Source: Selenomonadales bacterium (GTDB taxonomy: Bacteria > Bacillota > Negativicutes > Sporomusales > UBA7701). From it: a stretch of 64,000 nucleotides of DNA. Shown piece by piece: positions 9,148-20,469 of the stretch. The notes below the pieces were generated by a model. It was not told where the DNA came from and made no database searches. It saw only the letters and a list, made by a program, of their open reading frames with translations. The position numbers and the translations under genes are program-made. Numbering within the stretch: position 1 is the first letter of the stretch; each line of letters begins with the position of its first letter. The DNA is taken from contig JARKPR010000003.1 in the NCBI GenBank assembly GCA_029975165.1, forward strand, positions 1 to 64,000, in the 5' to 3' direction.

Positions 9148-9683
9148 CAGAGGGATACTCCAGGGTCGATCAGGCCGTAGTCGGCGTTCTTGCGCTTGTA
9201 GATCACGTTGATGCGCTCGCTCTCGGAGTTGAAGAACACCAGGAACTCGAACTTCATGGCGTCGAGCTGCAGGGCGGCCTCTTCCACGCTCATGGGCTTC
9301 GGGTTGTACTTGTCGGACTCCTCGATGGAGCTGACCTTGCCCTCGGCCATGCTGACCACGCCCATGGTCACGGAGGCGGAGGCGGCCTTGCGGCGGTCCT
9401 TCATCTTCTCGCGCATCTTGCGCATCTGGGCTTCGAGCTTGTCCGTGATCATGTCGATGGTGGAGTACATGTCGTCGGTGCGCTCATGGGCGGAGATGTG
9501 CATGGCGTCGGCGTCGATGACCACGTCCGCGATCTGGCGGGTCTTCTCCACGGAGAGGGTGACCACGACCTCGGCGTTCTCGGCGTTGGGCATATATTTG
9601 TTGAGCTTGTCGAAACGCTTGCCAGCGTATTCGCGCAGACCGGGAGACGGCTCGAAATTCTTGAAATGGAAAGCGATGTTCAT
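9147..9683 (-). CDS. hpf: Ribosome hibernation promoting factor, long form
   Basis: Binds the 30S decoding region and promotes ribosome dimers in stationary phase. The 178-residue protein has the N-terminal ribosome-binding domain (residues 1-100, starting MNIAFHFKNFEPSPGLREY) and a C-terminal dimerisation domain (MSVEEAALQLD...FLVFFNSES...VIYKRKNADYGLIDP), so it is the long form that can form 100S ribosomes without RMF. GGAGGATATC lies upstream of the ATG. It follows rpoN in the operon. Confidence 0.95.
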   Translation of the reverse strand: MNIAFHFKNFEPSPGLREYAGKRFDKLNKYMPNAENAEVVVTLSVEKTRQIADVVIDADAMHISAHERTDDMYSTIDMITDKLEAQMRKMREKMKDRRKAASASVTMGVVSMAEGKVSSIEESDKYNPKPMSVEEAALQLDAMKFEFLVFFNSESERINVIYKRKNADYGLIDPGVSL

Positions 9684-9724
9684 GATATCCTCCGGAAATG
9701 GCCGCTTTGGACGATGCGGCGTTT

Positions 9725-11164
9725 TTACAGGACTTCCTTGCGCTTGGACGAGGACTCGATGCCCATGGCCATGCGGTACTTGGCCACGGTGCGCCGGGCT
9801 ATGTTCACCTGAAGCTTCTGCTTGAGGATGTCCGCGATCTGCTCGTCGCTGACGGGCTTTTTCGGGTCCTCCGCGGCGATGAGCTGCTTGATGAGCGCCT
9901 TCACCGACTCGGAGCCCACGCTCGACCCGTCGTCGAGCTCCAGGGCCGAGTTGAAGAAGAACTTCAGCTCGAAGATGCCGTGGGGGGTGGCCACGTACTT
10001 GCTGGTGGTGATGCGGCTGACGGTGGATTCGTGCATGCCGATGTCGTCGGCCACGTCCTTGAGGATCAGCGGCTTCAACTTAGTCACGCCTTCCTCGAAG
10101 AAATCGCGCTGAAACTTGACTATCGATTCCAGCACCTTGAACAGCGTGCGCTGGCGCTGGTAGAGGCTCTTCATCAGCCACTGGGCCGAGCGCATCTTGT
10201 CCTGGAGGTAGTCCTTGTCCTTGCCCGTGCCGATGCGGGACATGTCCTCCATGTAGTACGGGGAGAGCTGGAGCTTGGGCAGGCCGTCCTCGTTGAGCAC
10301 GATGACGAAATCCTCGCCGTACTTGTACACGTAGGCGTCCGGGCTCACGTAGACGGGATCGGATCCGCTGAAGTGCGAGCCGGGCATGGGGTCGAGGGAC
10401 TGGATGATCTCAAGGTATTCCTTGATGTCCTCCAGCGTGATCCTGAACTTCTTGGCCAGCTGCTTGTAGCGCTTCTTCTCCAGGTCCTCCAGGTGGTCGC
10501 GGACGATCTCCAGGAGCACCGGGTCCTTGTAGCGGTAGACCTCCAGCTGCACCAGCAGGCACTCCTGCGGGGTGCGGGCGGCCACGCCCACGGGGTCGAA
10601 GCGCTGGAGCGTGTAGAGAACCTTCTCCACCATGGCGGGCTCCACGGCGCAGTCGGCCGCGATGTCCTCCACGGACTCGCCCAGGTAGCCCTGGGCGTTC
10701 AGGTTGCCCACGATGCCCTCGGCCACACGGCGCTCTTCGAGCGTGAAGGGCGAAAGATTGATCTGCCAGGCGAGGTGGCCCTCCAGGGAGGGCTTGGAGG
10801 AAAGCCTGGCCTCGAAGGACATACCCTCCTCCGGGGCCTCGTACTCGCGCACGGTGGCCTGGCGGGAGGTGGAGGCGAAGTCGCCGATGTAGTCGTCCCA
10901 CTCGGCGGTCTTGAGCAGCTCGCGCTGCATGGCCCCCTCTTCCTGGGTGGCGTCCGGCGCGTGGGAGTCTTCCGCGATGGTGGGCTCGGGCCGGTCGTCG
11001 TCCTGGTAGGTCTCCTCCAGAAGGGGATTCTCGAGCATCTCCTTCTGGACGGTCTCCACCAGCTCCAGCCTTGAGAGCTGCAACAGCTTGATGGCCTGCT
11101 GCAACTGCGGAGTCATCACCAGTTGCTGCGAAAGCTTGAGTTGCTGTCTGAGCTCAAGAGCCAT
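9725..11164 (-). CDS. rpoN: RNA polymerase sigma-54 factor
   Basis: A 479-residue sigma-54. Region I is the glutamine/leucine-rich N-terminus that contacts activators (LRQQLKLSQQLVMTPQLQQA); the acidic region II follows; the core-binding and helix-turn-helix parts (HESTVSRITTSKYVATPHG) come next; and the RpoN box ARRTVAKYR is near the C-terminus. All domains are intact. It leads the rpoN-hpf-ptsN-rapZ-PTS block. The 190 bases upstream contain no clear sigma-54 or sigma-70 promoter. Confidence 0.97.
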   Translation of the reverse strand: MALELRQQLKLSQQLVMTPQLQQAIKLLQLSRLELVETVQKEMLENPLLEETYQDDDRPEPTIAEDSHAPDATQEEGAMQRELLKTAEWDDYIGDFASTSRQATVREYEAPEEGMSFEARLSSKPSLEGHLAWQINLSPFTLEERRVAEGIVGNLNAQGYLGESVEDIAADCAVEPAMVEKVLYTLQRFDPVGVAARTPQECLLVQLEVYRYKDPVLLEIVRDHLEDLEKKRYKQLAKKFRITLEDIKEYLEIIQSLDPMPGSHFSGSDPVYVSPDAYVYKYGEDFVIVLNEDGLPKLQLSPYYMEDMSRIGTGKDKDYLQDKMRSAQWLMKSLYQRQRTLFKVLESIVKFQRDFFEEGVTKLKPLILKDVADDIGMHESTVSRITTSKYVATPHGIFELKFFFNSALELDDGSSVGSESVKALIKQLIAAEDPKKPVSDEQIADILKQKLQVNIARRTVAKYRMAMGIESSSKRKEVL

Positions 11165-11357
11165 GCGCGCTCGGTACCTCTCGGTCGGGTTCAGGGGCTA
11201 GCAAGAAAAATGCCGGAAACACCTAATCGGCAACGGCGGTTATGCACTAAAAGAGGGAACGTGGCAAGACTTGACGCGGTTTCTCCGCAAGGCCCAAGGG
11301 TGCGCCGGGCGGTTTTGCAGGTCGCAAGGGGAGCAAGGCGGCGTTTTCGGGGCCGTT
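11165..11357. other. Gap between kdsC and rpoN
   Basis: 193 bases without a supported gene. A TTGCCA and a CATAAC on the minus strand about 17 bases apart could be a weak promoter for rpoN. The lipopolysaccharide transport genes (lptC, lptA, lptB) that I recall between kdsC and rpoN in related genomes are not here. Confidence 0.4.
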
Positions 11358-13594
<2,237 letters not shown>

Positions 13595-13628
13595 TTATCC
13601 CAAGCATGGCCGTAATCGTATACGCTGC

Positions 13629-13994
13629 CTACTCGCTTTCCTCCGCCTCCGGGCCCGCGGCCTGGAAATCCTGCTGGATCTCGGCCAGCAGCTTCTCGCG
13701 GCGCAGGCTGAAATCGGACGAAACCGTCGCCGCCGTCTCCTCCGCCACCTTTACGCCGCGCTGCGGCAACCATTCGGTCAGCCCCCACGTCCCTTTGCCG
13801 ACGTGCGCGAAACGGCTGTCCATATTAATCTGGGTATGCACCTCGGCCATGGCATGGGCAAGCGAGGCTACGGGCCGTCCCTTGCCCTCGAGGACCTTGC
13901 CGATCAGATCGCGGAAATACATCGGCGATCCCCTTTCTGCCAAAACCTGATAAGCCAAATCAACATCCGACAACTGCTTCACAAATTCGCCCAT
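13629..13994 (-). CDS. rpoE: RNA polymerase delta subunit (HARE-HTH domain)
   Basis: A 121-residue protein with the winged HARE-HTH domain of the Firmicute delta subunit (residues 8-75: SDVDLAYQVLAERGSPMYF...INMDSRFAHVGKGTWGL) and a short acidic C-terminal tail ending in EAEESE, shorter than the Bacillus tail. The delta subunit recycles RNA polymerase and tunes promoter choice. Gene order argS-rpoE-pyrG on the minus strand matches Firmicutes. A CCTTAT-CGT-ATAAGG palindrome at 14087-14101 lies about 100 bases upstream of the start. Confidence 0.85.
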   Translation of the reverse strand: MGEFVKQLSDVDLAYQVLAERGSPMYFRDLIGKVLEGKGRPVASLAHAMAEVHTQINMDSRFAHVGKGTWGLTEWLPQRGVKVAEETAATVSSDFSLRREKLLAEIQQDFQAAGPEAEESE

Positions 13995-14166
13995 TCCAGG
14001 CCCCCCCGCAGTGTTTGTACCAAAATTACTTGCTAATATTCACCGCAGGCCAATAAAATCCTCCTTTTGCAGGCGGACGGCAAAGCCTTATCGTATAAGG
14101 GCCGGCGTTATTCTACGCCAAAAAACCGGCAAAATTTGACGAATTTTTTCTCCGTTTTGCCTGTTT

Positions 14167-15873
14167 CTACATCCGTTCGGGCGCGTCCACGCCGAGGATG
14201 GCCAAAGCCGACCGCAGCGTATCCCGCACCGCCGCCGCCAGCGTCAGGCGGGCGGCCTGCGCGTCGGGCGGGGCGCCGATCACCCGGCACTGGTTGTAGA
14301 ACGAATGGAACAGGGCCGCCACCTCGTGGGCATAGCGGGCGATGTGGTGCGGGGCCCGTTCGCGGGCGGCCGCCGCCACCTCCTCCGGATAATCGCCCAG
14401 CTTCTTGATCAGGTCGGCCTCGTACTCGGTCGCCAGCGCGTCGAGCGGCGCCTCGCCGGCCGCCGGCACCGCAATGCCGGCCTCGGCCGCCTGGCGGAAA
14501 ATGCTGGCGATGCGGGCGTGGGCGTACTGGATGTAAAAGACGGGGTTCTCGTTCGTGCGCGACTTCGCCAGATCAAGGTCGAAATCGAGCTGGCTGTCGG
14601 TCGAGCGCATGATGAAAAAGAAGCGGGCGGCGTCGCGGCCGACCTCCTCCATCAGCTCCGCCAGCGTCACGCCCTGGCCGGTGCGCTTCGACATCTTCAC
14701 GACCTCGCCGTTTTGGTACAGGTTGACCATCTGGAGAATGAGCACCTCCAGATGCGTCGGGTCGTAGCCCAAAGCCGCCACCGCCGCCCGCACCCGGCTG
14801 ATGTAGCCGTGGTGGTCGGCCCCCCAGATGTTGATCACCCGGTCGAAGCCGCGGGCGAACTTATCGCCGTGGTAGGCGATATCGGCCGCCAGGTACGTCG
14901 GCACGCCATTGTCGCGGATGACCACCCGGTCCTTGTCGTCGCCGTAGGCAGTCGACTTCAGCCACAGCGCCCCGTCCCGCTCGTACATATGGCCGCTGGC
15001 CTTCAGCCGGTCGCAGGTCGCCGCGATCGCCCCCGACTCGTGCAGCGTCCGCTCGCTGAACCACACGTCGAACGTCACCCCGAAGGCCTCCAGGTCCTCG
15101 CGCAGCAGCGCCAGCTTCTCCTCGCGGGCCAGTTCCTTGAACACGGCCAGCCGCTCCGCCGGCGACACCAGCAGATAGCGGCCGCCCTCCCGGTCGATGA
15201 TCCGCCGGGCGGTATCGACGATGTCGCGGCCGTGGTAGCCGTCCTCGGGGAAGTCCGCCTGTTGGCCCAAAAGCTCGCGGTAGCGGGCGTCCACCGACGC
15301 CGCCAGATTGTCGATCTGGTTGCCGGCGTCGTTGATGTAAAACTCCGTCGCCACGTCGTAGCCGGCCACGCGCAGCAAATTGGCGAGCGCGCTGCCCACC
15401 GCCGCCCCCCGGCCGTGGCCCACATGCAGCGGCCCTGTCGGGTTGGCGCTCACGAACTCCACCTGGACGCGTTCGCCGCCGCCGCTGTCCGAGCGGCCCC
15501 AGTCGGCCCCGGCGGCCGCGATTTCGGCCAGCAGGGCGTACAGCCAGTCCGGCCGGAGATAAAAATTTATGAACCCGGGGCCGGCCACCCTGGCCTCGGC
15601 CAGCCACGGCAGCGCCTCCCGGTCGTGCTTGTCCAGCGCGGCCCGCGCGTTCAGGCGGGCGGCGATGCCCTCGGCCAATACCCGCGGCTTCTGCCTGGCC
15701 GCACGGGCCAGCTGCATGGCGATATTGGTCGCAAAATCGCCGAACTCCTTCTGCGGCGGCACCTCCAGCAGCACCGCCGGCACAGCGGCCGCATCCGCCT
15801 CCGGGCTCCGGCCTCTCAGCTCGGCCGCCGCCGCCGCGCCCACCGCCCCGGCGAGCAGTTCTCTTACATCCAT
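14167..15873 (-). CDS. argS: Arginyl-tRNA synthetase
   Basis: Class I synthetase charging arginine tRNA. The 568-residue protein has the N-terminal additional domain, the HIGH-type motif HVGHGRG after FVSANPTGPL near residue 130, the KMSKRT loop near residue 395, and the anticodon-binding helical domain with the C-terminal VDAPERM. It starts directly after the DUF1934 stop with no spacer, so the two are in one operon, as ywiB and argS are in Bacillus. Confidence 0.96.
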   Translation of the reverse strand: MDVRELLAGAVGAAAAAELRGRSPEADAAAVPAVLLEVPPQKEFGDFATNIAMQLARAARQKPRVLAEGIAARLNARAALDKHDREALPWLAEARVAGPGFINFYLRPDWLYALLAEIAAAGADWGRSDSGGGERVQVEFVSANPTGPLHVGHGRGAAVGSALANLLRVAGYDVATEFYINDAGNQIDNLAASVDARYRELLGQQADFPEDGYHGRDIVDTARRIIDREGGRYLLVSPAERLAVFKELAREEKLALLREDLEAFGVTFDVWFSERTLHESGAIAATCDRLKASGHMYERDGALWLKSTAYGDDKDRVVIRDNGVPTYLAADIAYHGDKFARGFDRVINIWGADHHGYISRVRAAVAALGYDPTHLEVLILQMVNLYQNGEVVKMSKRTGQGVTLAELMEEVGRDAARFFFIMRSTDSQLDFDLDLAKSRTNENPVFYIQYAHARIASIFRQAAEAGIAVPAAGEAPLDALATEYEADLIKKLGDYPEEVAAAARERAPHHIARYAHEVAALFHSFYNQCRVIGAPPDAQAARLTLAAAVRDTLRSALAILGVDAPERM

Positions 15874-16296
15874 CTATTCTTCCTCCCGTATCTCCACAGC
15901 TAGAGTGTTGTAACTCTGCCAGCGGCCGTTGATCTCCAGGTCGTAGCCGGCCGTCACCGCGTCGATTCCGCCGGCCGCCGCCCGCTCCAGGCTGCGGGTC
16001 GCCACCGTCAGCTTCATGCTGCCGTACGGCGTTATGTACGTGCCGTGGCTTTTCAGGCCGGGGGCGAACTCCTGCTTGAGCTCCACCGCCCCCATGCGCA
16101 CCAGCGTCATGCGGCCGGGATACAGCTTCAGCAGCGTCGTCGTGCCCTCCAGGCCGGACACCTCGCTCTCCCGGTAAGTGATATAGCTTACCCCGTCCTT
16201 ATCCCGGCGCGAGCCTACCGTCACCAGCTCGATGCGGCTCTCCTCGCCGGCGGCGTCCGTCTGCGTCCCGACCACCGTCACGATCACCTTGCGCAT
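15874..16296 (-). CDS. DUF1934 (YwiB-like) protein
   Basis: A 140-residue predicted lipocalin-like beta-barrel of the DUF1934 family. Family text is visible: YRESEVSGLEGTTTLLKLYP and GAVELKQEF..G..SHGTYITPYGSMKL. The ATG at 16296 is favoured because AGGAGA lies six to seven bases upstream. Function is unknown, but it is conserved next to argS in Firmicutes. It leads the operon and has a good promoter (16323-16352). Confidence 0.85.
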   Translation of the reverse strand: MRKVIVTVVGTQTDAAGEESRIELVTVGSRRDKDGVSYITYRESEVSGLEGTTTLLKLYPGRMTLVRMGAVELKQEFAPGLKSHGTYITPYGSMKLTVATRSLERAAAGGIDAVTAGYDLEINGRWQSYNTLAVEIREEE

Positions 16297-16322
16297 GCAT
16301 TTTCTCCTAACCACATTCTTAT

Positions 16323-16352
16323 ATTATAGCCCAACATGGCCAAACTTGCCAA
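16323..16352 (-). promoter_or_regulatory. Sigma-A promoter of the DUF1934-argS operon
   Basis: On the minus strand TTGGCA (16352-16347) and TATAAT (16328-16323) are 18 bases apart, placed about 27 bases before the DUF1934 start codon. Confidence 0.7.
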
Positions 16353-16510
16353 GAGAATGCGGCGCCAAAAACCGTAGCGCCGCCACCCGTATTCCGGGAA
16401 GGCGGCGCCTATTTCGGGGAGGCGTGCGGACGCTGCCTCTCCACTATCAGTCTATGCCGGCGGCCGGGCAAAATTGCCGCTGCCGCGGCAGATTCGCCGC
16501 CTGTCCGCCG

Positions 16511-17005
16511 CTAATAACCGATGATCGCCAGGCTGTCCACGAACGCCAACACCTTCTCGATGCCGGCCAGCCTTTTCAGCGTGTCCTGGTAAAACTCGCT
16601 CCGCACCCGCTGCCCCTGGCGGACGACCGGCACCATTATCACCCCGTGGCGGATGACCGGCGACTCGGCAAACTTGCACAAATTCTTCCAGATATTGCTG
16701 ATCTCGCCCTTCTCCACCTCGACCGCCACCCGGAAATCGGGGTGATAGAAATCCACCTCGAAATTCATCCCCTTGGCAAACAGCGGCGGAAACTTGCGGT
16801 TGGTCACCGAATGCCAGAAACCCAACCCGGCCATGTCGTCCTTCATGATCCGTTCCGCCTCAACGCTCTTGCGGAACGGCGTCGCCGCCACGGCGGCCAG
16901 CTCGTCGCGGCGGGCGGCCACCACCGCGCACAGGCATTCGAGATACACGTTCGGCTGTTGCCGACGGAGATACCGCCACGGCGGATAAGGCGCCTCTATT
17001 GCCAA
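16511..17005 (-). CDS. Nuclease-like hypothetical protein
   Basis: A 164-residue protein of unknown role. The middle carries NFEVDFYHPDFRVAVEVEKG, with D and E-x-E spacing like a PD-(D/E)XK nuclease core (the last position is Lys-Gly rather than the usual order), and resembles BglII-type small endonucleases in a general way. The TTG start at 17005 overlaps the spoIID end by ten bases and has GAGG upstream; the frame is open further but would run deep into spoIID. It looks translationally coupled to spoIID. No methyltransferase is nearby, so a restriction role is not supported. Confidence 0.55.
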   Translation of the reverse strand: MAIEAPYPPWRYLRRQQPNVYLECLCAVVAARRDELAAVAATPFRKSVEAERIMKDDMAGLGFWHSVTNRKFPPLFAKGMNFEVDFYHPDFRVAVEVEKGEISNIWKNLCKFAESPVIRHGVIMVPVVRQGQRVRSEFYQDTLKRLAGIEKVLAFVDSLAIIGY

Positions 17006-18003
17006 ATCTTCTTGACCTCGGCGCCCACGTAATAATGGCGGACGATATCCTCGGCCTTCCAGCCGTCCATAGCGTACGTATACGCCCCCCACTGGCAGAG
17101 GCCGACCCCGTTGCCCCAGCCGCGGCCCTTGAAGACGAACAGCCTGCCGTCGTAGGTCATCTCATCCACCAGCGTCGACTTCAGCCGGTCGAAGCCCACC
17201 GCCTTGCGGAACTCCGCCCCGTACACCTTCTTGTCGCCGGCGCCGATCCAGAGGATGCGGCCGGAAGGCCCCTTCTCGAGAATCTTGATATCGGCGGGGC
17301 TGCCGCCGTAGCCTACCGCCGCCGCCACCTCCGGGCCCGGGATGGCCACCCGCCAATACTGGAGATTCGGGGGCGTATACTTATAGCTGTTGTCCGTCAC
17401 CGGCTGGAAATACGGCGTGGGCTCGGGAATTTCCTTGGGGAAACTCTCCTCGCGGGTGGCGGCGATCTGGCCGTTGCTCGAACTGTAGATGGCGTTTATC
17501 AGGCTGCCGGCATACAGCAGCAATTGGCCGCGGGTCGAGCGCACCGCCTCGCGGACCCGGTCGTTGACCTTCGCCGGAGCGTACGCTTGCAGCTCCTCCT
17601 TCGCCGTGCTCACGTCGGCGTTATGCAGCTCTCTGATCGTCCCCGCCTCGATGGCGTGCACCGTCAAGGTGCGGGACACGATGGCCTGGGCCTTCAGCGC
17701 TTCGAGCGGCCAGTCCGGCTCCATCTCCTGGGCGACCACCCCTTCGAGATAGCTCTCCAAAGCCATGCTGTCGCGGCTGCCCCTGTCGGCCAGCCACACG
17801 GTTATCACCGGCTCCTTGGCATACTTGGCCGCGTCGAACTGGGGCACGCCCGGTATGGGCTCGGGCGCCGGGGCCAGGGGCGCCGGGGCCGGTCCCCCCG
17901 GCTCTTTGGCGGCGGGAGGGCGTAAGAGCGAATAAGCTCCCGCGAACAATGCTACAGCGATGACTGCGGCCAGGGCGATATTGTAATACCACGATTTACG
18001 CAT
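16996..18003 (-). CDS. SpoIID/LytB domain protein
   Basis: A 335-residue exported or membrane-anchored protein: a hydrophobic segment at residues 8-27, a Pro/Ala-rich linker, then a SpoIID domain (residues about 65-330) with LEGVVAQEMEPDWPLEALKAQAIVSRT, split here as LEGVVAQEM and LEALKAQAIVSRT, and the terminal GWGNGVGLCQWGA motif. SpoIID is the lytic transglycosylase that trims peptidoglycan during forespore engulfment. It may be SpoIID itself or a paralogue. It follows the vanW-type gene by 40 bases on the same strand. Confidence 0.88.
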   Translation of the reverse strand: MRKSWYYNIALAAVIAVALFAGAYSLLRPPAAKEPGGPAPAPLAPAPEPIPGVPQFDAAKYAKEPVITVWLADRGSRDSMALESYLEGVVAQEMEPDWPLEALKAQAIVSRTLTVHAIEAGTIRELHNADVSTAKEELQAYAPAKVNDRVREAVRSTRGQLLLYAGSLINAIYSSSNGQIAATREESFPKEIPEPTPYFQPVTDNSYKYTPPNLQYWRVAIPGPEVAAAVGYGGSPADIKILEKGPSGRILWIGAGDKKVYGAEFRKAVGFDRLKSTLVDEMTYDGRLFVFKGRGWGNGVGLCQWGAYTYAMDGWKAEDIVRHYYVGAEVKKIWQ

Positions 18004-18043
18004 CCTCCCACCTCGCTGGTAGTATGGGCCGCCCGCCCCGTTC

Positions 18044-18865
18044 CTATTCGCGCCGGGGGAGGGTTAACAGCTCTACCGTCAGCTTTTTTCCGGCCACGAC
18101 CGCCCGCATGACGAGCGGGCGGCGCGTGGTATTCACGAAGCGCAGATCCTTGTCGGTGTAGGTCGTGGCGTCCTTGCCCGGCGGCACGTAGCTCACCGGC
18201 CGGGAATGGGCGTGGCGCTCCGTCACCTTCAACCCGGCCGCCAGCACGGCGTTGTACAGCGTGCTCGACACCTGGCACATCCCGCCGCCCAGCTCCTCCT
18301 CATGCCGCCCGTCGACGAACACCGTCGCCGGCCGGAAGCCCCGCTCGCGCGTCGGCTCGCCGGTGCGGCCGTTGAACGAAAACTCGTCGCCGGCGGCGAT
18401 AACGGCGTTGTTGAGCAGGGCGGCCGTCAGGCGGATATTCTCCACCCTGCCCGGGCTGGCGTCGAGGATGGGCGTCGTATACGCGCCCGCCGGCCGGGCG
18501 GCGGCCAGCGCCGCCGCGGTCACATCCGGGGCCAGCAGCCGGTAGACGCCCGCCACGTCCGCCCCGGCAGGAGCGGCCAGCGCCGTCGCCGCCGTCGCCG
18601 CCATGTCCAGCAGGCGGCCGGGCTGCTCGGCCACAATCGCCCCGTCCTCATCGGCAAAGCGGGCGTTCACCGCCGGCACATGGCGCGCGGCCGCCAGGCC
18701 CTGCAGAGCCGCCAGCGCCTCGCCCCGCGTCAGGCCGCCCACCGCCACCCCCTCAACCGTCACCGCGGCCGCCGCCCGCGGCTCCGGCTTGGGCGCCGGC
18801 CGCAGGCCGCACGCCGCCGCCAGCAGGCAGCCGACCATCAGCAAGACAACCGCCGTCAATCTCAA
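18044..18865 (-). CDS. VanW-family lipoprotein
   Basis: A 273-residue protein with a lipoprotein signal (hydrophobic residues 4-18, lipobox LAAAC with Cys at about 19), so it should be anchored outside the cytoplasmic membrane. Residues about 135-250 are a VanW domain (LLNNAVIAAGDEFSFN, ERGFRPATVFVDG, GGGMCQVSSTLYNA, HAHSRPVSYVPPG). The biochemical role of VanW is unknown. An upstream Ala-rich peptidoglycan-binding-like segment precedes it. It is cotranscribed with spoIID and divergent from the MurE-like gene. Confidence 0.88.
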   Translation of the reverse strand: MRLTAVVLLMVGCLLAAACGLRPAPKPEPRAAAAVTVEGVAVGGLTRGEALAALQGLAAARHVPAVNARFADEDGAIVAEQPGRLLDMAATAATALAAPAGADVAGVYRLLAPDVTAAALAAARPAGAYTTPILDASPGRVENIRLTAALLNNAVIAAGDEFSFNGRTGEPTRERGFRPATVFVDGRHEEELGGGMCQVSSTLYNAVLAAGLKVTERHAHSRPVSYVPPGKDATTYTDKDLRFVNTTRRPLVMRAVVAGKKLTVELLTLPRRE

Positions 18866-18984
18866 AACCCATCCTCCTCTATCGCCGATCTCCTTTTTAG
18901 TTTCCGCTGAAAACCCTTTTACTCACCGCCGCTCCCCCACCGCCATAAACTATACTGCATTTCGGCCGTACTGGAGGTAAAAGC

Positions 18985-20469
18985 GTGGAAACAACCGACC
19001 CCATCGGCACCCTGCTAACCGAGGCCACCGGCGTCACCTGCGACTCGCGCCAGGTCGCCCCCGGCCACCTCTTCGTCGCCGTCCGCGGCCACAGCCGCGA
19101 CGGCAATACATACGCGGCCGCGGCCGTCGCCGCCGGCGCGCTCGCCGTCGTCAGCGACCGGCCCGCCGGCCTGCCCGCCCTCGCCGTCCCCGTCGTCGCC
19201 GTTCCCGACGCCCGCCGCGCCCTCGCCGAGCTCGCCGCCCGCTTCCACCGCCACCCCTCCCGCGGCCTCGCCCTCGTCGGCGTCACCGGCACCAACGGCA
19301 AAACCACCGTCGCCTGCATGCTGGCCCACATCTTTCGCCAGGCCGGCCACGCCGCCGGCCTCATCGGCACGCTCGGCGTCAGGGTGGGCGACGCCTCCTA
19401 CCCCGGCACCCTCACCACCCCCGACGCCGCCACCCTCCAGGGGTACCTCGCCGCCATGCGCGACAGCGGCGTCACCCACGCCGCCATGGAGGTCTCCGCC
19501 CAGGGCCTCCAGCAGGGGCGGGCCGACGCCGTCCGCTTCTCCTGCGGCATCGCCACCAACATCAGCCCCGACCACCTCGACTTCCCCGGCGGCTTCGCCG
19601 CCTACCTCGCCGCCAAACAAGGCTTTCCCGCCCTGCTCGGCCCGGCGGCCCCGCTCATCGTCAACGCCGCCGACCCCCGCTGCCTGGCCATGGCCGCCGC
19701 CGCCCCCGCGCCGGCCCTAACCTGCGCCGTCGGCGCTCCCGCCGACTTCACCGCCCGCATCGCCGGCCTCACCAGCCGCGGCAGCCGCTTCACCGTCGCC
19801 GCCGCCGCCCTGCCGGGCGGCGAACTGGCCGCCAGCCTGCCCCTGCCCGGCCGCCACAACGTCGAAAACGCCCTGCTTGCCACCGCCGCCGCCCTCCTCC
19901 ACGGCATTGCCCCGCAGACCATCGCCCGCGCCCTGGCCACCTTCGGCGGCGTGCCGCGCCGCTTCGCCGTCTCCCGCCCGGCCGGCCTCACCATCGTCGA
20001 CGACACCGCCCTCAACCCCGCCAGCATCGACGCCGTCTTCCGGGCCCTCGGCGCCTTCCGCCGGCGCCGCCTCGTCGTCGCCTTCGCCGTCCGCGGCGGC
20101 CGCGGCCCGGCCATCAACGCCGCCTGCGCCGCAGCTTTGGCCCGCTGGTGGCAGCAGGAGCCCTTCGCCCTCATCGTCACCGCCGCCGCCGGCGCCGTCG
20201 GCCCGGCCGACACCGTCGCCGGCGACGAAAAAAGCGCCTTCTGCGCGGCGCTCGACACTACGGGAACGGACTATATCTACCGCGAAACGCTGGCCGCGGC
20301 CATCGACGACGCCGTTGCGGCCGCCGGCCCCGGCGACCTCGTCGCCCTCCTCGGCGCCCAGGGCATGGACGACGGCTACCGGCTGCTGCGCCGCCGCCTC
20401 GAGGACGGGGCCGCCGTCAGGGCGCCTTCTCTGCCGGCGGCGGCGGCTCTTTCTGGACATAACCGGTGA
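18985..20469 (+). CDS. MurE-like Mur ligase paralogue, degenerate
   Basis: A 494-residue Mur ligase. The N-terminal domain (CDSRQVAPGHLFVAVRGHSRDG), the ATP loop GVTGTNGKTT and the UDP-substrate motif TLTTPDA are MurE-like. However, the C-terminal domain lacks the DNPR amino-acid motif (VTAAAGAV stands in its place), the YAHTP-type motif reads DDTALNPASID, and GKGHE is replaced by GAQGMDD. So it probably does not add diaminopimelate; it may act on another substrate or be regulatory. Start GTG with GGAGGTAAAAGC upstream. Very high GC. Its last 53 bases overlap the convergent cytochrome gene. Confidence 0.8.
   Translation: METTDPIGTLLTEATGVTCDSRQVAPGHLFVAVRGHSRDGNTYAAAAVAAGALAVVSDRPAGLPALAVPVVAVPDARRALAELAARFHRHPSRGLALVGVTGTNGKTTVACMLAHIFRQAGHAAGLIGTLGVRVGDASYPGTLTTPDAATLQGYLAAMRDSGVTHAAMEVSAQGLQQGRADAVRFSCGIATNISPDHLDFPGGFAAYLAAKQGFPALLGPAAPLIVNAADPRCLAMAAAAPAPALTCAVGAPADFTARIAGLTSRGSRFTVAAAALPGGELAASLPLPGRHNVENALLATAAALLHGIAPQTIARALATFGGVPRRFAVSRPAGLTIVDDTALNPASIDAVFRALGAFRRRRLVVAFAVRGGRGPAINAACAAALARWWQQEPFALIVTAAAGAVGPADTVAGDEKSAFCAALDTTGTDYIYRETLAAAIDDAVAAAGPGDLVALLGAQGMDDGYRLLRRRLEDGAAVRAPSLPAAAALSGHNR

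Noticed and set aside
9698-11074. Plus-strand frame across rpoN
   Set aside because: Antisense shadow of a complete sigma-54 gene; no domain seen.
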